A DNA stretch of 24,577 nt from RGIG3009 sp045630765 (GTDB lineage: Bacteria > Bacillota > Clostridia > Oscillospirales > Acutalibacteraceae). This document shows positions 12,931 to 19,593 of this stretch, in pieces (the first letter of the stretch is position 1; each line of letters starts with the position of its first letter). A model generated the notes under the pieces. It saw nothing but the letters and a program-made list of their open reading frames with translations, did not search any database and was not told the DNA's origin. The translations under genes were made by a program, and so were the position numbers. The stretch lies in contig JAZQTM010000095.1 in assembly GCA_045630765.1 (NCBI GenBank), positions 1-24,577 on the forward strand, written 5' to 3'.

Positions 12931-14502
12931 ATGAAACAGTTAAAAGAACTGAAGCTTGAGGATCTTTCGTTAGAGCAGAAACTCGGTATGGCGTATCTGG
13001 CGACGGTGTGGGATGAACAAAGCACCGACATTGATTATCTTGAAAAGTTGATCAAAAATCATGCGCTCGGCGGTGTGTGGGTTGTGCCGCGCGAAGGACA
13101 AAACGAGCATATCATTAAGCGCTTGAAAGAAGCAGCGGACTATCCGCTCCTCGTTTTCACCGATGCAGAAGCCGGTTTTGGCGAGCACCTCATCGGTAAG
13201 CACAATGCGATCGGTATCGTCGACAGTGAAGAATCGGCATACGCTTTCGGTAAAGTTGTGGCGGCTACGGCAGCGGAAAAAGGTTACAACGTTGTCTGTA
13301 ATCCCGTTGTGGATATTTGTACAGGCAATGGTCCGTGTGGTTGTACGATGCGTTCGCTCGGTTCGAATAAATATCGTGTAACTGACCTGGCCGGTGCGGA
13401 AGCACAAGGTATGCACGATGGCGGTTGCTTAAACATTTTCAAGCATTATCCCGGTAAGACCGGCAGTAGAATTGATTCACATATGGCGGAAACCGCTTCC
13501 GAATATACCAAGGAGTTTTTGCTGGAAAACAACCTGTATCCGTACATTGAGTTGGATAAGAAAGGGTTGTTGGACGGCCTGATGTTAGGCCATTCCCGCT
13601 TTGTCAAAATTGATCCCGATTTCCCGTCCAGTTTGTCGCGGCACACCATCCAAATTTTGCGTGACACCGGGTTCGAAGGTCTTGCCATCACGGATGCTCT
13701 TCGCATGATGGGCATTATCGCGAAGTTTGGTCAAAAGCTTGGTATTGGCTATGCGGTCGGCAATGCAGCAGCAATGGCGATGCCGTTTATGAGTACGAAC
13801 GAGCATTGGATGGGCTTGCTGCGTGAATGTTACGATGAGGGTATCGTATCCGACGAACGTTTGGACAAGACCGTTGAGGACGTGCTTCGTATGCAGAGCA
13901 AGGTCTTATCGCTTCCGACGGGTGTTGTCCCGACCGAAAAAGAACTTGCCGATTTTGAACGCATTAACACCGATTCCGTTGTGGCGTTTGTGGATGACGG
14001 ATTAACGGCAGCGTTGGATCGCAACGGCAATTATCGTTTTACCATTTTGACCGAGATCGGTACACCGGATGAGATTATGGTGGATACGTTTAAAGGTAAC
14101 TGGTATAATCCTGTAAAAATTGCCGAGCGCTTGCAGGAACTGTTCCCCAATGCGACGACGGAGTTCTTGAGTGAGTACCCGACCACAGTCAGCAATCATA
14201 TTTACATTGAGCGGGATCCGAACCGCGAGACGGTGTTTGTCACGTTCTATATGAGCGCCGCGTATGCGGGTGAAGAGCGGTTCACTCCCCGTATTCTGTC
14301 CACTATGCACGCGATGCAGGTGTCCAACCGTATTTCTACGGTGGTACATTTCGGTAATCCGTATTTGATGGAGGATCTGCCTCACATTCCGCGTGTGCTG
14401 ATCGGTACCGGCTCGGCAAAAGGCATTGAAGCAACGCTCAACGTTTTGGGTGGCTTGCACGAGGCTAAAGGCAAATTGACTTACGATGTGAAGATACCTT
14501 AA
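12931..14502 (+). CDS. GH3-like (NagZ-type) glycosidase paralogue B
   Basis: This 523-residue cytoplasmic protein is the first of five tandem family members. It shows FTDAEAGFGEHLIGKHNAIG (77-96), CGCTMRSLG (136-144), KHYPG (171-175), DSH (182-184, predicted Asp-His acid/base) and nucleophile Asp254 in ITDALRMMG. The loop between KHYPG and DSH is four residues shorter than in A and E. The C-terminal GH3-like domain ends HEAKGKLTYDVKIP. The start has AAGGGGG 9 bases upstream. It is the closest relative of paralogue C, with long shared DNA stretches in the N-terminal third and the last 280 bp including the terminator. Beta-N-acetylhexosaminidase or phosphorylase activity is the best guess; the substrate is unknown. 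Confidence 0.86.
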   Translation: MKQLKELKLEDLSLEQKLGMAYLATVWDEQSTDIDYLEKLIKNHALGGVWVVPREGQNEHIIKRLKEAADYPLLVFTDAEAGFGEHLIGKHNAIGIVDSEESAYAFGKVVAATAAEKGYNVVCNPVVDICTGNGPCGCTMRSLGSNKYRVTDLAGAEAQGMHDGGCLNIFKHYPGKTGSRIDSHMAETASEYTKEFLLENNLYPYIELDKKGLLDGLMLGHSRFVKIDPDFPSSLSRHTIQILRDTGFEGLAITDALRMMGIIAKFGQKLGIGYAVGNAAAMAMPFMSTNEHWMGLLRECYDEGIVSDERLDKTVEDVLRMQSKVLSLPTGVVPTEKELADFERINTDSVVAFVDDGLTAALDRNGNYRFTILTEIGTPDEIMVDTFKGNWYNPVKIAERLQELFPNATTEFLSEYPTTVSNHIYIERDPNRETVFVTFYMSAAYAGEERFTPRILSTMHAMQVSNRISTVVHFGNPYLMEDLPHIPRVLIGTGSAKGIEATLNVLGGLHEAKGKLTYDVKIP

Positions 14503-14540
14503 ATACACATATAAAAAACGGCGGTAATACCGCCGTTTTT
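14260..14540 (+). repeat. Duplicated 3' end, copy 1 (paralogue B plus terminator)
   Basis: This is nearly identical to 15881-16160 (a handful of substitutions and one 1-base indel). It spans the end of the coding sequence, the stop codon, the TAAATACACATA leader and the terminator hairpin. Identity falls sharply upstream of 14260, in the variable patch. Confidence 0.85.
14514..14540 (+). terminator. Hairpin/terminator between paralogues B and C
   Basis: A 12-bp stem, AAAAACGGCGGT/ACCGCCGTTTTT (14514-14525 with 14529-14540), with a 3-base loop. It ends only a few bases before the AAAGGAG ribosome binding site of paralogue C. No strong separate promoter for C is visible, so it may act as a partial terminator. 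Confidence 0.85.
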
Positions 14541-14560
14541 GCCAAAGGAGAGAGTGGGTT

Positions 14561-16123
14561 ATGAGAGAATTAAAACTGGAAGAGCTTTCGGTAGAACAAA
14601 AGCTCGGTATGGCTTTTTTGGCAACCGTGCGTGACGAGGAAACCACAGACGTTCCTTACATTGAAAACCTGATTAAAAATCACGCACTTGGCGGCGTGTG
14701 GGTTTTACCGTTGGACGGTCGTAACGACCAACTGATCCGTCGGCTTAAAGAACTGGCAGACTATCCGCTCCTTGTTTTCACCGATGCAGAAGCCGGTTTT
14801 GGCGAGCATCTTATCGGTAAGCACAATGCGATCGGTATTGTTGATGACGACGAGTCCGCCTATGCGTTCGGTAAAGTCGTGGCGGCTACGGCAGCGGAAA
14901 AAGGTTACAACGTTGTCTGTAATCCTGTTGTGGATATTTGTATAGGCAACGGTCCGTGTGGTGCTACGATGCGGTCGCTCGGTTCTGACAAGGTGCGTGT
15001 TGCAGAATTGGCGTGCGACATTGCACGCGGTATGCACGACGGCGGTTGCTTGAATATTGTTAAGCATTTCCCGGGTAAGACCGGTAGCAGAATTGATGCA
15101 CATATGGGAGAAGCGGCATCGGTATACACCAAAGACCATATGTTGGAAAACAATATGTACCCGTATTTCGAACTGGATAAAAAAGGGTTGTTGGACGGTT
15201 TGATGTTGAACCATGCTCGTTTTGTCAACCTTGATCCCGATTTCCCCTCCAGCTTATCGCGGCATACTATTCAGATCTTGCGTGATACCGGTTTTGAAGG
15301 CCTTGCAATCACCGATGCACTTTGTATGATGGGTGTTATTGCGAAGTTTGGACAAAAGCGTGGTATCGGTTACGCGGTCGGCAACGCCGCGGCAATGGCG
15401 ATGCCGTTCCAGCGCAATAATGAACACTGGTTCACCTTGCTGCGAGAATGCTATGACGAGGGTATGATATCCGATGAGCGGTTGGATAAAGCGGTCAGTG
15501 ACGTGCTTCGTATGCAGAGTAAGGTGTTGTCGCTCCCGACGGCTGTTGTCCCGACCGAAAAAGAACTTGCCGATTTTGAGCGCATTAACACCGATTCCGT
15601 CATAGCGTTTGTGGATGACGGATTAACGGCAGCGTTGGATCGCAACGGCAATTATCGCTTTACCATTTTGACCGAGATCGGTACACCGGAAGAGATTATG
15701 GTGGATACGTTTAAAGGTAACTGGTATAATCCTGTAAAAATTGCCGAGCGTTTGCAGGAGCTGTTCCCCAATGCGACGACGGAGTTCTTAAGTGAGTTCC
15801 CGACCACTCCGCAAAACCAACGCTACATTGAGCAACACTCCGATCGTGAAACGGTGTTTATCACGTTCTATATGAGTGCCGCGTATGCGGGTGAAGAGCG
15901 GTTCACTCCCCGTATTCTGTCCACTATGCACGCGATGCAGGTGTCCAACCGTATTTCTACGGTGGTACATTTCGGTAATCCGTATTTAATGGAGGATCTG
16001 CCTCACATTCCGCGTGTGCTGATCGGTACCGGCTCGGAAAAAGGCATTGAAGCAACCCTCAACGTTTTGGGTGGTTTGCACGAGGCTAAAGGCAAATTGA
16101 CCTACGATGTGAAGATACCTTAA
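14561..16123 (+). CDS. GH3-like (NagZ-type) glycosidase paralogue C
   Basis: This 520-residue protein has the same two-domain architecture as its neighbours. It shows FTDAEAG (73-79), CGATMRSLG (133-141), KHFPG (168-172), DAH (179-181) and nucleophile Asp252 in ITDALCMMG. It is the only copy in which the Ser of the D-S-H motif is Ala, which may tune the Asp-His dyad. It differs from B mainly in two patches: VLPLDGRNDQLIRRLK against VVPREGQNEHIIKRLK, and PQNQRYIEQHSD against VSNHIYIERDPN. AAGGAG lies 10 bases upstream. Lacking an evident promoter, it probably depends on readthrough from B across the hairpin at 14514-14540. Confidence 0.86.
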   Translation: MRELKLEELSVEQKLGMAFLATVRDEETTDVPYIENLIKNHALGGVWVLPLDGRNDQLIRRLKELADYPLLVFTDAEAGFGEHLIGKHNAIGIVDDDESAYAFGKVVAATAAEKGYNVVCNPVVDICIGNGPCGATMRSLGSDKVRVAELACDIARGMHDGGCLNIVKHFPGKTGSRIDAHMGEAASVYTKDHMLENNMYPYFELDKKGLLDGLMLNHARFVNLDPDFPSSLSRHTIQILRDTGFEGLAITDALCMMGVIAKFGQKRGIGYAVGNAAAMAMPFQRNNEHWFTLLRECYDEGMISDERLDKAVSDVLRMQSKVLSLPTAVVPTEKELADFERINTDSVIAFVDDGLTAALDRNGNYRFTILTEIGTPEEIMVDTFKGNWYNPVKIAERLQELFPNATTEFLSEFPTTPQNQRYIEQHSDRETVFITFYMSAAYAGEERFTPRILSTMHAMQVSNRISTVVHFGNPYLMEDLPHIPRVLIGTGSEKGIEATLNVLGGLHEAKGKLTYDVKIP

Positions 16124-16160
16124 ATACACATAAAAAAACGGCGGTATTACCGCCGTTTTT
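15881..16160 (+). repeat. Duplicated 3' end, copy 2 (paralogue C plus terminator)
   Basis: This is the partner of 14260-14540. The shared non-coding tail shows that the duplicated or converted unit extended past the stop codon and through the terminator. Confidence 0.85.
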
Positions 16161-16163
16161 TTT
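16134..16163 (+). terminator. Terminator of paralogue C
   Basis: This is a copy of the B terminator (stem AAAAACGGCGGT/ACCGCCGTTTTT) with a longer T run of eight. It should terminate more strongly than the copy after B. Confidence 0.9.
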
Positions 16164-16173
16164 GTATTTCACC

Positions 16174-16202
16174 TTGCAAAACAAGAGGGATTATGCTATA
16201 AA
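16174..16202 (+). promoter_or_regulatory. Promoter of GH3-like paralogue D
   Basis: TTGCAA (16174-16179), 17 bases, then TATAAA (16197-16202) with extended TATGC before the -10. A CTTG-N5-CAAG inverted repeat (16173-16185) overlaps the -35, as before paralogue E. Confidence 0.75.
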
Positions 16203-16238
16203 AGGGGTAGGATTACGATACTCTGAGGAGGGTACGCA

Positions 16239-17822
16239 ATGAAAAAAGTTTTGAAATTAGAAGAACTTTCCGTTGAGCAAAAATTGGGTCTCGCGACCAT
16301 TTCGTTCAATTGGAAAGCCTCGATAAAACCCGAGAATATGGAGTATTTGGCGGAACTTGTCAAAAACCGCGCGCTTGGCGGCGTGTGGATGACACCGCTT
16401 TACGGAGAAAACGCTCCTTATATTGATCATCTCAAAGAGTTGGCGGATTATCCGCTTTTGGTGTTTACCGATGCCGAGAGAGGTTTGGGTGAATATTCCA
16501 TTGGCGGGCACAACACGATCGGTGTGACCGACAGCGAAGAATTGGCATACACGTTCGGCAAAATCACCGCAGCTCGGGCGGCGGAGATGAGCTATAACGT
16601 CATATGCAATCCGATTTTGGATATGAGCGACGAAAACTGCATAGCCGGCGGCACAATGCGCGGATTCGGCTCGGATAAAGACCGCGTTACGGCGCTTGCC
16701 GCGGCGGAAGCGCAAGGTATGCACGACGGCGGTTGCTTGACGATTGGCAAACACTATCCCGGCAGAAGCAAGGGTAGTAACATTGCTCGTGTTGATTCGC
16801 ATATGGGCGGAATCACCTCGTCTTCTACCAAAGAAGAGTTGTTGGACTATGCGTTATATCCGTATATGGAATTGGATAAAAAAGGTCTGCTTGACGGTGT
16901 AATGCTGGGACACACCACGTTTGTCAACATTGACCCCGAGTATCCTGTCAGCCTCTCCAAGCACGGTATTCAAATTTTGCGTGAGCAAGGTTTTGAGGGG
17001 TTGGCGATAACCGACTCGCTCACTATGATGGCGGTTGTGGCAAAATACGGTCACAAGAACAGTGTGGGCTATTCCGTCGGAAATGCCAACGCTATGGCGC
17101 TTCCGTGGCAAGAAGATCATTCCAAGGTTATGCAATGGATGCGCGAGTGCTACGATGAGGGCATTATTACGGATGAGGCGCTGGATGCAACGGTTAAGCA
17201 AGTTATTGCTATGCAAGAAAAAGTGTTGGCCTTGCCCAAAAACGTCAAACCGACCGAGGAGGAATTCAAAAAATTCCATCGCCTTAATACGGATTCCGTA
17301 TATGCGCGCGTTGACGATGGTTTGCCGACAGCGCTTGACCGAAACGGTAAGTATTATTTTGTGATATTGACCGAGGTGGGTAAACACGAAAACGTCAGCG
17401 TGGTGACCTTTAAGGATCAATGGTATAATCCGGTAGCGATCAAAGAACGCTTGGAAAAGGAATTCCCGAACTCAAAGGCGGGTCTTCTCAGCGAGTTCCC
17501 GACGTCCGGCGAGATCCAGGCGTTCTTGGAAGATTCTCTCGACCACGAAACGGTGTTCGTGACGTTTTGTATGACACAAGCGTATGTCGGTGTAGAAAAA
17601 TTTGCACCGCGTATCATTTCTTTGATGGATGCCATGCAGACGGCAAATCGCATTTCAACGATAGTACACTTCGGCAACCCGTTCTTGCTTGAAGATTTAC
17701 CGCACATCCCGCGCGTTCTTGTGGGTACGATCTCGGCAAAGGGCGTGGATGCAACGTTGGACGTGTTGTTGGGTGAGTATCCCGCAAAGGGTCGAATGAC
17801 CTATAGCGTCAAGCTGCAATAA
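16239..17822 (+). CDS. GH3-like (NagZ-type) glycosidase paralogue D
   Basis: This 527-residue cytoplasmic member shows FTDAERGLGEYSIGGHNTIG (77-96), GGTMRGFG (137-144), KHYPG (171-175), a longer loop, then DSH (186-188). The nucleophile is Asp259 in ITDSLTMMA, the only copy with Ser after the nucleophile and Ala after the MM pair. The barrel is followed by the C-terminal domain with HFGNPFLLEDLPHIP and PAKGRMTYSVKLQ. GAGGAGGG lies 6 bases upstream of the start. It has its own promoter and terminator, so it forms a separate unit in the array. Its coding sequence is more divergent from B and C than they are from each other, suggesting an older duplication. Confidence 0.86.
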   Translation: MKKVLKLEELSVEQKLGLATISFNWKASIKPENMEYLAELVKNRALGGVWMTPLYGENAPYIDHLKELADYPLLVFTDAERGLGEYSIGGHNTIGVTDSEELAYTFGKITAARAAEMSYNVICNPILDMSDENCIAGGTMRGFGSDKDRVTALAAAEAQGMHDGGCLTIGKHYPGRSKGSNIARVDSHMGGITSSSTKEELLDYALYPYMELDKKGLLDGVMLGHTTFVNIDPEYPVSLSKHGIQILREQGFEGLAITDSLTMMAVVAKYGHKNSVGYSVGNANAMALPWQEDHSKVMQWMRECYDEGIITDEALDATVKQVIAMQEKVLALPKNVKPTEEEFKKFHRLNTDSVYARVDDGLPTALDRNGKYYFVILTEVGKHENVSVVTFKDQWYNPVAIKERLEKEFPNSKAGLLSEFPTSGEIQAFLEDSLDHETVFVTFCMTQAYVGVEKFAPRIISLMDAMQTANRISTIVHFGNPFLLEDLPHIPRVLVGTISAKGVDATLDVLLGEYPAKGRMTYSVKLQ

Positions 17823-17833
17823 AGGATATTACA

Positions 17834-17874
17834 AAGGCGCTCTTTCGCCAAACACGGCGAAAGAGCCCCTTTTG
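17834..17874 (+). terminator. Terminator of paralogue D
   Basis: An 11-bp stem GCTCTTTCGCC/GGCGAAAGAGC (17840-17850 with 17857-17867) is extended by AAAGG/CCTTT around one mismatch and followed by TTTT. Confidence 0.85.
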
Positions 17875-17913
17875 TCCTAAAAGAAGCAAAACATTCTCTT
17901 TTTTTGGGTTTTG

Positions 17914-17928
17914 CCTTGAAAAACAAGG
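17914..17928. promoter_or_regulatory. Palindrome overlapping the -35 of paralogue E
   Basis: The perfect inverted repeat CCTTG-AAAAA-CAAGG overlaps the -35 and the start of the spacer. A shorter version (CTTG-N5-CAAG) sits at the identical promoter position of paralogue D. It is a candidate operator for a shared repressor; the function is inferred. Confidence 0.45.
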
Positions 17929-17944
17929 GCTTATATGCTATAAA
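17916..17944 (+). promoter_or_regulatory. Promoter of the GH3-like paralogue E-F operon
   Basis: TTGAAA (17916-17921), 17 bases, then TATAAA (17939-17944) with TATGC directly before the -10. This is nearly the same module as that upstream of paralogue D. Confidence 0.75.
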
Positions 17945-17976
17945 AGAGGTGTAATTAATACAAAGGGGCGATGTTA

Positions 17977-19563
17977 ATGAAAGAGTTGAAAGAACTGGTA
18001 TTTGAGGAGTTGTCACTGGAACAAAAACTGGGTCTTGCAACCATTTCGTTCACGTGGGACGGCGCGTTGAATCCCGATAAAGTGGAGTATTTGGCGGAAC
18101 TGATCAAGAAACGCGCGCTCGGCGGTATCTGGATGGCACCGCGTGCGGGTGAAAACGATCCTTACTTAAAGCAACTTAAAGAATTAGCGGATTATCCGCT
18201 GTTAGTCTTCACGGATGCGGAGGCAGGGCTCGGTGAGTACACCATCGGTCGTCATAATGCGCTTGGCGTTGCTGACAACGAGGAACTGTCATACATATTC
18301 GGAAAAGTCACGGCGGCAAACGCGGCGGCTCGTGGTTATAACGTGGTGTGTAACCCCGTATTGGATATGACTTCGACTACGTGTGTCTGCGGTGGAACGC
18401 AGAGAGCGTATGGCTCGGATAAATATCGTGTAGCGGAATTGGCCGGCGCAGAAGCACAGGGTATGCACGACGGCGGTTGCTTGACGATCGGTAAGCATTA
18501 CCCCGGAAAAGCGAAGGATGCGCCTTCGAATATTGATTCTCATATGGCGCCGACGTCTTCCAAAGCAACAAAAGAAGATTTGCTCGATTACAGCTTGTAT
18601 CCGTATATGGAATTGGACAAGAAGGGTCTTTTGGACGGCGTAATGTTGACGCACTCCAATTACGATAACATCGACCCCGAGTACCCGATGAGCTTGTCGA
18701 AGTATGGTATTCAGATTTTGCGGGAGCAAGGTTTTGAAGGCTTGGCAATGACGGACGCACTGAATATGATGGGTGTTGTTGCTAAGTATGGTCGCAAGAA
18801 CAGTATCGGTTTAGCGGTCGGTAACGCAAGTGCGATGGCACTGCCGTTCCACGGCGATCACAAGCAGGTGATAGAGTGGATGCGTGAGTGCTACGACGAA
18901 GGCATCATTACGGATGAAGCGTTGGATGAGGCGGTCAAACGCGTGCTCGCGATGCAACACAAAGTGTTGTCGTTGCCGACGGGCGTTGTACCGACCGAAG
19001 AAGAACTGAAAAACTTCCACCGCATCAATATGGATTCGGTATTTGCACGCACCGACGACGGTATGTCGGTAGGCTTGGATCGGAACGGCAACTATCATTT
19101 TGCCGTGTTGACCGAGGCGGGCACGCAGGGTGAGGTCCACGTGGACACTTTCAAAGGTCAGTGGTACAATCCCGTACAGATCAAAGAGCGGTTGCTTGAA
19201 TACTTCCCCAATGCAAAAGTCACCTTGCTCAGTGAATTCCCGACCTCTCGTGAGATCTCGAATTTCCTCAGCGACTCGCTGGATCAAGAAACGGTGTTTG
19301 TCACGTTCTGCATCAGTCAGGCATACGTAGGTGAAGAACGGTTTACCCCCCGTATCACCTCCTTGATGAAAGCAATGCAGGTGACGAATCGCATTTCCAC
19401 GGTCGTGCATTTTGGTAACCCGTTCTTGCTTGAAGATCTGCCGCACATTCCGCGCTTGTTGGTTGGCACCATCTCATCGATGGGTGTCGAAGCGGGACTT
19501 AAAGTGTTGGCGGGCGAGTATCCGGCAAAAGGCGTTTTGACATACGACGTTAAATTGAAATAA
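17977..19563 (+). CDS. GH3-like (NagZ-type) glycosidase paralogue E
   Basis: From ATG 17977 the protein has 528 residues. AAGGGG lies 8 bases upstream; the in-frame ATG at 17971 is too close to it. It shows FTDAEAGLGEYTIGRHNALG (79-98), CGGTQRAYG (138-146), KHYPG (173-177), DSH (187-189) and nucleophile Asp260 in MTDALNMMG. It ends PAKGVLTYDVKLK. It is a mosaic: the KHYPG-to-FEGLA segment is almost identical in DNA to distant paralogue A, while the flanks are not. It heads a two-gene operon with F, 30 bases downstream without a terminator. No signal peptide is seen; cytoplasmic amino-sugar glycosidase or phosphorylase activity is inferred. Confidence 0.86.
   Translation: MKELKELVFEELSLEQKLGLATISFTWDGALNPDKVEYLAELIKKRALGGIWMAPRAGENDPYLKQLKELADYPLLVFTDAEAGLGEYTIGRHNALGVADNEELSYIFGKVTAANAAARGYNVVCNPVLDMTSTTCVCGGTQRAYGSDKYRVAELAGAEAQGMHDGGCLTIGKHYPGKAKDAPSNIDSHMAPTSSKATKEDLLDYSLYPYMELDKKGLLDGVMLTHSNYDNIDPEYPMSLSKYGIQILREQGFEGLAMTDALNMMGVVAKYGRKNSIGLAVGNASAMALPFHGDHKQVIEWMRECYDEGIITDEALDEAVKRVLAMQHKVLSLPTGVVPTEEELKNFHRINMDSVFARTDDGMSVGLDRNGNYHFAVLTEAGTQGEVHVDTFKGQWYNPVQIKERLLEYFPNAKVTLLSEFPTSREISNFLSDSLDQETVFVTFCISQAYVGEERFTPRITSLMKAMQVTNRISTVVHFGNPFLLEDLPHIPRLLVGTISSMGVEAGLKVLAGEYPAKGVLTYDVKLK
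18466..18731. repeat. Gene-conversion tract, copy in paralogue E
   Basis: This 266-bp tract matches 4763-5028 (opposite orientation) at 261 positions. Two of the five differences fall in one codon (Asn here, Tyr in A). Confidence 0.85.
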
Positions 19564-19593
19564 TATTGTTTTGCAAAAAGGAGAGAATGGTTT

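Noticed and set aside
14478..14506. TTGACT-17-TTAAAT at the end of paralogue B as a promoter for C
   Set aside because: The -10 is weak, and nearly the same sequence recurs at the end of C, where it would drive nothing but the terminator, so it is best explained by coding constraint.
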